NCBI GenBank assembly: GCA_041737835.1
Contig: JBGSQY010000030.1
Reading direction: 5' to 3' (one strand)
DNA: 64,000 nt
Origin: Bythopirellula sp041737835
GTDB taxonomy: Bacteria; Planctomycetota; Planctomycetia; Pirellulales; Lacipirellulaceae
In this document: positions 16,700 to 24,247 of the stretch, piece after piece
How positions within the stretch are numbered: position 1 is the stretch's first letter
Layout: each line of letters opens with the position of its first letter
Position numbers and translations under genes: made by a program
The notes under the pieces: model-generated
What the model was told of the DNA's origin: nothing
Seen by the model: the letters and a program-made list of their open reading frames with translations, nothing else
Database searches by the model: none

Positions 16700-16804
16700 G
16701 GCAGCCCCTAGACCTTAGGTTGGTGAAGAGTGGTTGATTGTACTCCACTCAACTCACTTTCAGGGGCTCGGAAGTCAGAATTCCGAAATCACGTTGTGAT
16801 TTTG

Positions 16805-18310
16805 CTAGCCGAGTTTCTTGAACTTATCCTTGAGCGAGCGGTACAAGTTCTGATAAATCGGAAAGCCACGGTCATAAACTTTGCGTGCCGCGGCATTGGG
16901 CCTGGATTCATCAGCCGTTTTGATTGTCGCGGCGCAGGCTTCGGTGATGTCCTTAAATTCACCCGCTCCTACCGCCGCCAATAAGGCTACACCGTAAGCC
17001 GCTCCTTCATCGGCGACCATCGAAAAGACCGGCTTGCCAAAGACGTCGGCTTGCATCTGCCGCCAGAAAGGATTTTTTGCTCCGCCGCCGGAAGCGCGGA
17101 TTTGTTTTACGGGAACGCCCAGATCGCTCATGATCGCGTAACTATCTCGCAAGGAATAAGTCACCCCTTCCATGATCGAGCGGGTCATGTGCCCCCGGGA
17201 ATGGCTGAGCGTTAACCCCACAAATGCACCACGGGCATTGGGATCCAAATGTGGCGTGCGCTCACCAGTGAGATAGGGGAGGAATTGCAGTCCCTCGGAT
17301 CCGGCGGGAACCGCGGCCGCTTCTTTCGTGAGTTGTTCGTAGATCGCCTTCCCCTTGGCATCGACGGCGCACACTTTGTCGTGGAACCATTGCAGCGATC
17401 CCCCGGCACACAGCGTCACGCCCATCATGTGCCATTTGCCGCGTACGGCGTGGCAGAAGGTGTGCAACCGTCCTTCAGGGTCAAACTGCGGCTCATCGCT
17501 GTAAACAAAGACAACTCCCGACGTGCCAAGTGAGGTGTTGAGCAAACCGCTTTTGACGATGCCATTGCCAATCGCGCCAGCGGCACAATCCCCTGCCCCA
17601 CCGACAACGACACAATCGGTGGTTAAACCTAAAAGCTTCGCCGTTTCGCTGGTGAGCTTGCCCGTGACTTCTTCGGATTCGTAACACGTGCCGAGCAGAC
17701 TTTCATCGAGTTCCAACTTGCTCAAGAGCTGCTTGGACCATTTACGCTTAACGACGTCGAGTAGCAACATGCCGCTGGCGTCGCTGACTTCCGTGGCGTA
17801 CTCACCTGTGAGACGACGGCGGATTTCGTCCTTCGGTAACAGGACCTTGGCTAACTTGGCAAAGTTTTTGGGCTCGTTGTTGCGGAGCCAAAGAATTTTG
17901 GGAGCCGTGAAGCCCGTGAGCGCGGGATTGGCCACCAATTTGATCAGTTGCTTGCGTCCACCGGCTCGCTTCTCGATTTCGGCGCATTCGGCTTCGGTGC
18001 GCTGATCGTTCCACAAAAGTGCCCTGCGAATCACCTTACCTTGCTTGTCGAGGAACACACTTCCGTGCATTTGCCCGGAAAGTCCAATGGCTTTGACGTC
18101 GGCGGCTTTCAGTTTGGCTTTTTTGACGACAGCCCGCACGACTTTGATCGTGGCCTGCCACCAATCCTCGGGGTCCTGCTCGCTCCACAAGGGTTGGGGA
18201 TGGTGCAGGGGGTAGCCCGCCGAGGCTTCCGCTAAAATCTTGCCTTGAGGATTGATCGCGAGAGCCTTTGTGCCCGAAGTGCCGACGTCGATTCCAATGC
18301 AAATGCTCAT
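16805..18310 (-). CDS. xylB: Xylulokinase
   Basis: 501 residues, FGGY carbohydrate kinase. ATP-dependent phosphorylation of D-xylulose to xylulose 5-phosphate, feeding the pentose phosphate pathway. Motifs: IGIDVGTSGTKAL (5-17) for phosphate 1, IGLSGQMHGSV with the xylulose-specific QMHG, ALLWNDQR, GGAGDCAAGAIG, and the C-terminal RASGGGAKNPFWRQMQADV. The QMHG and WNDQR signatures favour xylulokinase over glycerol or gluconate kinases. ATG at 18310 has AGGA about 8 bases upstream. It is divergent from an orphan solute-binding lipoprotein gene, with a palindrome between them that could be a shared control site. Confidence 0.93.
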   Translation of the reverse strand: MSICIGIDVGTSGTKALAINPQGKILAEASAGYPLHHPQPLWSEQDPEDWWQATIKVVRAVVKKAKLKAADVKAIGLSGQMHGSVFLDKQGKVIRRALLWNDQRTEAECAEIEKRAGGRKQLIKLVANPALTGFTAPKILWLRNNEPKNFAKLAKVLLPKDEIRRRLTGEYATEVSDASGMLLLDVVKRKWSKQLLSKLELDESLLGTCYESEEVTGKLTSETAKLLGLTTDCVVVGGAGDCAAGAIGNGIVKSGLLNTSLGTSGVVFVYSDEPQFDPEGRLHTFCHAVRGKWHMMGVTLCAGGSLQWFHDKVCAVDAKGKAIYEQLTKEAAAVPAGSEGLQFLPYLTGERTPHLDPNARGAFVGLTLSHSRGHMTRSIMEGVTYSLRDSYAIMSDLGVPVKQIRASGGGAKNPFWRQMQADVFGKPVFSMVADEGAAYGVALLAAVGAGEFKDITEACAATIKTADESRPNAAARKVYDRGFPIYQNLYRSLKDKFKKLG

Positions 18311-18330
18311 GCAGATTCCTACTTTTTTTA

Positions 18331-18397
18331 TTAGCCGCTAGCGGAAGCAGGCGGTGAATGCGAAAAGGGTATACCGTTGGCTCCCGCCAGCGGCTAA
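18331..18397. repeat. Imperfect palindrome between divergent genes
   Basis: TTAGCCGCTAGCGGAAGC (18331-18348) is mirrored by GCTCCCGCCAGCGGCTAA (18380-18397) with a few mismatches. It occupies the short divergent region between xylB and the solute-binding protein gene. It may be a dispersed repeat of the kind common in this window rather than an operator. Confidence 0.65.
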
Positions 18398-18454
18398 AAA
18401 GAAGAACGGTTTTCGCTCGCCATATTCTTCCTTTTAGGCACCACAGTACACACG

Positions 18455-19720
18455 ATGCGGCCTCTGTTTCTAGTCCTGATCTGCGCAATTTCATGGGGAT
18501 GCCGCGACGCCGAGGAATCGCAACGCCAAAGTGCAAAAACCACTAAGCCGCACGCTGCGGTAAAATTGACTGTCCTCGTGGTCGATGACCCGGAATTGGC
18601 CAAGGGAATCGAGCTGCTTGCCGGAGAATGGAGCGAACGGAGCGGGGGCGAACTGGCGGTCATTGAAATGTCATCTTCCGAGTTGGCGAAATCGGAAAAA
18701 TTGCCCGCCGACATTGTCATTTACCCGTCGCGATACGTGGGAGAGCTCGTCATGCGCGAGTGGCTGCGGCAGGTTCGCAAGACGGTACTCGACGACCCGA
18801 AATTGGGTTGGGGGGACTTTCTCACGCTGATTCGCGACCAGACCGTGCGTTACGGTGGCGAAGTATTTGCGCTCTCACTGGGGGACATGCCGTTGATTTT
18901 GGCATGGCAAGGAGAAATCCCAGAGAAGCCACCGAAGACTTGGCAGGAATTTGGTCCTCATCGAACGGGCAAAGATTTCGTTGCCGGACCGTTCCCGTTA
19001 GTCGGCGAATTCTTGGCGCGCGGGCTCGCCGCGACGCCACCCGTCGATCGGGCATCGCTGCTGTTTGATCCGCAAACACTCGACGCGAAATTGGCAACGC
19101 CCCCACTCATTCGAGCGCTCGAAGAAATGTCTCGCAAGACCGACAAAGAATCCCTTCAGGCCGAAGTTGTTTTGCCCAAAGCAAACAGCCAATCACGACT
19201 TTCTCCGCTGTTGTTGTCTAACGAAGAGTATGGCGAAAGCCTCCACCAATGGGAAGCTTCGGAGGAAACAACGCCGCCGGTGGTGTGTGGTTTTGCCGGC
19301 CGTTTGGTCAGCGTGACAACAAGTTCGCGGAACGCTGCCTCGGCATTCAAATTGTTGCCTTGGTTGGTCAGCGGCTCCACTGGTACGCAGCTCAGCCAGC
19401 GTAGTCCCGCGACGCTGTGGTATCGTGCTTCGCAAGTGTCGCAAGGTGCGAAATGGTTTGCCGAAGCTGGTGAAGACAACCGCGTGAGTTGGCTGACAGC
19501 GGAAATGTCGCGAGGCGATGCTTACTTGCTCCCGCGCATTCCTGGGATTGACCAGTACTTGGCAGAAATGGAAACAGCATTCGAAAAAGCCATCTCTGGC
19601 GAACAAACGGCAGAAGAAGTACTCACTGTGGTGGAGGAACGCTGGAACACGCGCACCAAGCAGCTTGGCCAAGAGTCACAACGGATCGCCTTCAACCGGC
19701 ATTTGGGGCTGGCGGAATAG
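18455..19720 (+). CDS. Orphan extracellular solute-binding lipoprotein (ABC sugar-binding type)
   Basis: 421 residues. A lipoprotein signal ends in ISWGC with Cys16. The mature protein looks like a family-1 extracellular solute-binding protein: VKLTVLVVDDPELAKGIELLAGEWSERSG at the start, PADIVIYPSRYVGEL, FALSLGDMPLILAWQ, KTWQEFGPH, and a C-terminal region rich in helices. Such proteins deliver sugars to ABC importers, but no permease or ATPase gene is in the window. It is divergently placed from xylB, so a pentose or other sugar ligand is a guess. The lineage has many such orphan binding proteins that may work with unlinked permeases. Confidence 0.75.
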   Translation: MRPLFLVLICAISWGCRDAEESQRQSAKTTKPHAAVKLTVLVVDDPELAKGIELLAGEWSERSGGELAVIEMSSSELAKSEKLPADIVIYPSRYVGELVMREWLRQVRKTVLDDPKLGWGDFLTLIRDQTVRYGGEVFALSLGDMPLILAWQGEIPEKPPKTWQEFGPHRTGKDFVAGPFPLVGEFLARGLAATPPVDRASLLFDPQTLDAKLATPPLIRALEEMSRKTDKESLQAEVVLPKANSQSRLSPLLLSNEEYGESLHQWEASEETTPPVVCGFAGRLVSVTTSSRNAASAFKLLPWLVSGSTGTQLSQRSPATLWYRASQVSQGAKWFAEAGEDNRVSWLTAEMSRGDAYLLPRIPGIDQYLAEMETAFEKAISGEQTAEEVLTVVEERWNTRTKQLGQESQRIAFNRHLGLAE

Positions 19721-19854
19721 GCTTTTTCTCGCTGAAGAGCGGCTCGTAGTTACCACTCCGCCGGGTTGTCAATTGGCGGGGCTCGGGATACCTTTAAGAG
19801 TTCTCAATTTTCCTTGCCATCCCCAGTAAAAATAGGTGCTTCCAGCAACTCCAC

Positions 19855-21099
19855 ATGATCCGTAGCGTTTTGGATGACCAGCGAATCGTGATTACCGGCG
19901 TGGGGCTTACGGCCCCCAACGGTGACAACCTCACGGACTACCGTGCCGCGTTGTTGGCGGGCAAGAGCGGTGTCGACCGCTATAACATTCGCTACGTGGG
20001 AGATACGCTGGCCGGGGAATGCCACTTCGACGAGCTGAAGTATCAAAAACGTAAAGAACTTCGCCGCGGCACACGGGCCGGCAGCGTTTCGATCTACTGT
20101 GCTAATGAGGCGGTCGCCGATTCGGGAATCGAATGGCAACAGCTCAATCGCGAGCGCGTGGGTGTCTACATCGGCGTGACCGAGCATGGCAATGTCGAGA
20201 CTGAAAACGAAATCAACGAGATCAAAGCCTTCAACTACGACACGAAGGTTTGGTCGCACCATCACAATCCTCGTACCGTGGCGAACAACCCCGCTGGCGA
20301 AATTACGCTGAACATGGGTATCACGGGGCCGCATTACACGATCGGTGCGGCGTGCGCGGCGGGAAACGCCGGGTTGATTCAAGGCGCGCAGATGCTGCTC
20401 CTGGATGAATGCGATTTCGCGATTGCCGGTGGCGTGTCGGAAAGCATTCGCACATTCGGCATCTTCGCGGGCTTTGCCAGTCAGGGTGCTCTCGCAGCGC
20501 ATGACGACCCCACGAAGGCGAGTCGCCCGTTCGATCGCGACCGCAATGGTATCGTCGTTTCCGAAGGGGGCTGTTTGTTCACTTTGGAGCGTTACAGCGA
20601 TGCCGTCAAACGGGGCGCCAAAATTTATGGCGAGTTGGTTGGGCATGCGATGACCAGCGATGCCAGCGACTTTGTGCTGCCGAATCCCGAGCAACAGTCG
20701 CGGTGCATGAATCAAGCGTTGAAACGCGCGGGGCTTAACGCCGAGGATATCGACATCGTCAGCACGCACGCCACGGCCACAGCTAGCGGCGACATCCAAG
20801 AGTGCACAGCCTTACGCATGGTGTTTGGCAATTCAAAACGGACTTATATCAACAATACCAAGAGCTTCATCGGCCACGCGATGGGCGCGGCGGGTTCGCT
20901 GGAATTGGCAGGCAATTTGCCATCGTTTGGCGATAGCATTTGCCATCACACTATCAATGTGGACAATCTTGATCCGGAGTGTGCGCTGCCGGGCTTGGTG
21001 CTCGGCGAGCCGCGGGCCAAGAAAGAAGTGAACTACATCCTCAACAATTCATTTGGCATGCTGGGGATCAACTCGGCGGTAATTATCAAAAAGGTTTAA
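19855..21099 (+). CDS. Beta-ketoacyl-ACP synthase (FabF-like)
   Basis: 414 residues with the thiolase fold. Active-site Cys167 is in GAACAAGNAG, His305 in STHATAT (usual family phrase is AHGTST), and Lys336/His341 in KSFIGHAMGAAG, so the Cys-His-His set for decarboxylative Claisen condensation is complete. The sequence differs from housekeeping FabF in several conserved phrases (CAAGN rather than CAT/S, HATAT), suggesting a specialised chain. It opens a three-gene unit with an ACP (59 bp later) and a CrtI-type desaturase. I infer that it builds an unusual ACP-bound acyl or polyene chain. Confidence 0.88.
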   Translation: MIRSVLDDQRIVITGVGLTAPNGDNLTDYRAALLAGKSGVDRYNIRYVGDTLAGECHFDELKYQKRKELRRGTRAGSVSIYCANEAVADSGIEWQQLNRERVGVYIGVTEHGNVETENEINEIKAFNYDTKVWSHHHNPRTVANNPAGEITLNMGITGPHYTIGAACAAGNAGLIQGAQMLLLDECDFAIAGGVSESIRTFGIFAGFASQGALAAHDDPTKASRPFDRDRNGIVVSEGGCLFTLERYSDAVKRGAKIYGELVGHAMTSDASDFVLPNPEQQSRCMNQALKRAGLNAEDIDIVSTHATATASGDIQECTALRMVFGNSKRTYINNTKSFIGHAMGAAGSLELAGNLPSFGDSICHHTINVDNLDPECALPGLVLGEPRAKKEVNYILNNSFGMLGINSAVIIKKV

Positions 21100-21158
21100 T
21101 GTCGGCAGGTTATGCGTGAGCAGCTCACGATTTCCTCGGCTCAAAGGTAAATCGAAAT

Positions 21159-21419
21159 ATGACAAACTCAGAAATCAGAGAAGAAGTTTTGGATATCCTC
21201 GAATCAATCGCTCCCGACGAGGATTTATCGAAGCTTGATGACGATAAGAACTTCCGCGAGCAGCTGGAACTCGACAGCATGGACTTCCTGGACATCGTGA
21301 TGGAATTGCGCAAGCGCCATCGCGTGCAAATCCCAGAAGATGATTACATGAACCTGGCGAGCATGAATTCCACGGTGACTTATCTCACGCCATTGATGAA
21401 GGATATCCAGAAAGTCTAA
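21159..21419 (+). CDS. Acyl carrier protein (dedicated)
   Basis: 86 residues, acidic and helical. Ser40 in ELDSMDFLDI is the phosphopantetheine attachment site, followed by the conserved recognition helix. The N-terminal helix (MTNSEIREEVLDILESIAPDED) and C-terminal helix (STVTYLTPLMKDIQKV) are as expected. It is slightly longer than housekeeping AcpP and is adjacent to a specialised ketosynthase and desaturase rather than fabD/fabG, so a dedicated pathway ACP is likely. The start is the ATG at 21159. Confidence 0.9.
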   Translation: MTNSEIREEVLDILESIAPDEDLSKLDDDKNFREQLELDSMDFLDIVMELRKRHRVQIPEDDYMNLASMNSTVTYLTPLMKDIQKV

Positions 21420-21468
21420 CGCCCGGTCTTTCTCGCAAGAGAGGGATGATTCTCCGCGACAGCCAATC

Positions 21469-22857
21469 ATGTACGACACGATTATCATTGGCGCGGGGAT
21501 GTCAGGGCTCGCGGCGGGAATTCGCCTTGCCTATTACGATCAGCGCGTCTGCATTCTCGAACGTCACACGACGATTGGCGGGTTGAATTCGTTTTATCGC
21601 TTACGCGGCCGGGACTACGACGTGGGCCTGCACGCCCTCACGAATATCACGCCCAAGGGGACCAAAAAAGGCCCCCTTGCGCGGCTACTACGGCAGCTCA
21701 AAATGTCGTGGGACGAACTGCAAATAGCGCCGCAGTTGGGCTCGGATATCGTCTTCCCCGGCGTGCGTTTGCGTTTTGATAACGATATCGATCTTTTGCG
21801 GTCGGAAGTTGCTAACGAGTTCCCCGCCGAGCGTGATAACTTCGACCGCCTGATCGCGGCGATTGTCGAATACGACGATCTCAACGAATCGCATCAAGCA
21901 ATCTCTGCGCGGGCCAAGGTCGCGGAGTTTATCGGCGATCCGCTGCTGTTGGAAATGCTGTTTTGCCCTTTGATGTTCTATGGCTCGGCACGGGAGCATG
22001 ACATGGATTGGGGACAATTCTCGATCATGTTTCGCAGCATCTTCCTCGAAGGCCTTGGCCGACCTCAAGCCGGCGTGCGGCTTATCCTGAAGCAACTTGT
22101 TCGCAAATTTCGCGCACTTGGTGGTGAGCTGAAACTGCGCACCGGCGTCAAAGAGATTGTCGTCGAAAACGGTCAGGTTCGCGGAGTGCTTCTTGAAAAT
22201 GGTGAGTTCCTGGAAGGTCGGCGAGTGCTCTCCTCGGCGGGTTGGCACGAGACGATGCGGCTGTGCGATGATGGTGAACCCGTGACGACCCGCAGTTCAG
22301 GGCGGCTTACCTTTTGTGAAACCATCGCGACGCTCGACGTTGAACCAAGCGAACTAGGCCATGTGTCGACGATCACCTTTTTCAACGACAGCGATCAATT
22401 CCACTGGACCGTCCCTGATGAACCATGCGACGTGCGAAGCGGCGTAATTTGTAGCCCCAACAATTTTGCCTACGAAGAATCGGACGGCGGCAAGGCCGTA
22501 CCGGGGACGATGCGGATCACGGCGCTCGCGAATTTCGATTTCTGGCAGGGGCTTGATGAGAAGAATTACCGCCTCGAAAAGCTGCGATGGTACGACCGCA
22601 TCACCGATTCGGCGGTGAGGTTCGTTCCCGACTATCGTAGCCGTGTGCTCGATACCGATATGTTTACGCCGAACACGATCGTGCGGTTTACGGGTCATGA
22701 TGGTGGTGCGATTTACGGTGCCCCCGAGAAGCAACTCGATGGCCGCACGCACTTGCCGAATCTCTTCGTCTGTGGAACGGATCAAGGCTTCGTCGGCATT
22801 GTGGGGAGCATCCTGAGTGGCATTTCGATGGCCAATCAGCACTGCTTGAAAGATTAA
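21469..22857 (+). CDS. CrtI/CrtN-type FAD-dependent desaturase
   Basis: 462 residues. N-terminal Rossmann motif IIIGAGMSGLAAG (GxGxxG at 8-13), then the dinucleotide-binding helix with ILERHTTIGG and GLHALTN. The C-terminal FAD-binding region has LFVCGTDQGFVGIVGSILSGISMA, typical of phytoene-desaturase-like amine oxidases. The family desaturates or isomerises polyene chains. Placed directly behind a ketosynthase and an ACP, its substrate may be an acyl-ACP-derived chain instead of phytoene; there is no phytoene or squalene synthase in the window. Cytoplasmic or membrane-peripheral. ATG at 21469 begins the Rossmann strand at once, so the start is secure. Confidence 0.85.
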   Translation: MYDTIIIGAGMSGLAAGIRLAYYDQRVCILERHTTIGGLNSFYRLRGRDYDVGLHALTNITPKGTKKGPLARLLRQLKMSWDELQIAPQLGSDIVFPGVRLRFDNDIDLLRSEVANEFPAERDNFDRLIAAIVEYDDLNESHQAISARAKVAEFIGDPLLLEMLFCPLMFYGSAREHDMDWGQFSIMFRSIFLEGLGRPQAGVRLILKQLVRKFRALGGELKLRTGVKEIVVENGQVRGVLLENGEFLEGRRVLSSAGWHETMRLCDDGEPVTTRSSGRLTFCETIATLDVEPSELGHVSTITFFNDSDQFHWTVPDEPCDVRSGVICSPNNFAYEESDGGKAVPGTMRITALANFDFWQGLDEKNYRLEKLRWYDRITDSAVRFVPDYRSRVLDTDMFTPNTIVRFTGHDGGAIYGAPEKQLDGRTHLPNLFVCGTDQGFVGIVGSILSGISMANQHCLKD

Positions 22858-22890
22858 TGGCGGGCTTAAACGGCATCGGGACGATGCCGG

Positions 22891-24066
22891 CTAACGCTGC
22901 AACACTGGCAGCAACTGATTCGGAGCGCCGAGCGCCAACAGCATCATCGCCGTCGTATGGGTGTTGCCGAATTTGTAGTCGTTGCTGTGACGTTCCGCTT
23001 CCCATGAACCTTCGGGACGCTGATTTTTGAGAACAACGTCGACAATCCGCGGGAAAAAGTTCTCCCAGTAGTGGCCGCCCAACTGATAGGTGGCCTGAGT
23101 GCAGAAGAACACGCCGTAGTGATAGCGGTCGTCGAGAAAGCCGGTTTGGCCGAAAGGTTCGACGACGTTGTATTTTTCAAAGCCGTTTTCAAGGATCCAA
23201 TCTCCCGCGGTGCGGGCCTCTTCGGATTCATGCATGCCGGCCAGCGCCAAAGATACCACGCCGGCGCCTGACATCCCGCGGGTGCGGTGATCGTAGTGCG
23301 ACGGCATCAGCACGAATGTGCCGTAGTCGGGATGGTAACAATTCTTGATAAAGACTACGGCATCGTCGATTGACTCCTGTGGAACGTCGAAACCGGCATT
23401 CTTGGCCGAGCGCAAGAACAGCATTTGCCAAACGGTGTTAGACAGATTGGAATCAACCGCTTCGCCGTCGCGATCCAATAGGTCGAGATACCGCCAGCCC
23501 CCTTGATCGACTGGACGTGCCTTCTGCCAATTCTGCATCGTCAGCGTGGCTTTAATACCTTTCTCAAGCACTTCCTTGATTTCATCAGCGCTGGTGCCCC
23601 CGGTGAGTGAATAGGCTTCCCCCAATGCCACGCCTGCGATGCCATGGTTATAGGTGACGGTTTCGCCCACGGTGCGCGAGACATTGCGAGTGATCTCGTC
23701 TCCGGTAGGAGCAATCAGGGCGATCAAACCATTGGGCTTCTGCCGCTCGGCGATATAAGTGACGGCCTTTTCGACAACTTCGCCATAGGGCTCGGAATCG
23801 GGCGTGTGACCATGCGCGAGAAAGGCAAGGACGCATAGCCCGGAAACTCCAGGCTGGCCATTCGGCAATGTGGGGAAGGAACCATCAGGCTGCTGCTGAC
23901 TGGCGAGCCAGTTTAAACCCTTCTCGACGGATTCATCGACCTCGGCCCAGCGCTCCTCGCTGATGACATCCATCGAGGGGCCTTCTTCGGCCCGTAGCTC
24001 AATGAAGGACGACATGCTCGCCATCATAACGAGAAATGTAAAAATAGAGTGCCCGATTCGTTCCAT
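22891..24066 (-). CDS. Secreted prenyltransferase/squalene-oxidase-repeat protein
   Basis: 391 residues with a signal peptide (about 1-26). The mature chain is an alpha/alpha barrel of terpene-cyclase repeat units: GLNWLASQQQPDGSF, YIAERQKPNGL, TLTMQNWQKARP...GGWRY, AGDWILENGF, VVLKNQRPEGSWE. The QxxDGSW/F and GGW phrases are QW-like motifs of squalene-hopene cyclases, but a DxDD acid motif is not visible, so catalytic cyclase activity is unsupported. Secreted members of this fold in planctomycetes are of unknown role. It is convergent with the CrtI-type gene (33 bp between stops), which may be coincidence. Confidence 0.8.
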   Translation of the reverse strand: MERIGHSIFTFLVMMASMSSFIELRAEEGPSMDVISEERWAEVDESVEKGLNWLASQQQPDGSFPTLPNGQPGVSGLCVLAFLAHGHTPDSEPYGEVVEKAVTYIAERQKPNGLIALIAPTGDEITRNVSRTVGETVTYNHGIAGVALGEAYSLTGGTSADEIKEVLEKGIKATLTMQNWQKARPVDQGGWRYLDLLDRDGEAVDSNLSNTVWQMLFLRSAKNAGFDVPQESIDDAVVFIKNCYHPDYGTFVLMPSHYDHRTRGMSGAGVVSLALAGMHESEEARTAGDWILENGFEKYNVVEPFGQTGFLDDRYHYGVFFCTQATYQLGGHYWENFFPRIVDVVLKNQRPEGSWEAERHSNDYKFGNTHTTAMMLLALGAPNQLLPVLQR

Positions 24067-24206
24067 GCGAGATTCTCCGTGAGCGGTTGCCGCTTTGGAG
24101 AATATAGTCGTTCAGTGGGCAAGATTCACGCGAAAAACGGAAAAATGCGTGTACTGCTCTGTTCAAGCCTTGGAAAGCATCAGCAAGCTGTTAGTTGTTC
24201 AAGCAC

Positions 24207-24247
24207 GATTCTTCGGTCGGTGAGCCTCCCTCAGAATGACTTGTAGG
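24207..24247. repeat. TCATTCTGAG-family element, solo right arm
   Basis: GATTCTTCGGTC (24207) through CTCAGAATGACTTGTAGG (to 24247) matches the right arm of the complete element at 5001-5121, including the trailing TTGTAGG. The left arm is absent or unrecognisable. It ends one base before the stop codon of the ABC-2 permease gene. Confidence 0.7.

Noticed and set aside
18331..18397. Xylose operator between xylB and the solute-binding protein gene
   Set aside because: The palindrome is imperfect and resembles dispersed repeats seen elsewhere in the window, so it is listed as a repeat, not an operator.
19804..20799. 331-residue minus-strand open frame opposite the ketosynthase
   Set aside because: It is a shadow of the plus-strand ketosynthase gene: no family motifs, no ribosome site, and the plus-strand protein has complete catalytic residues.
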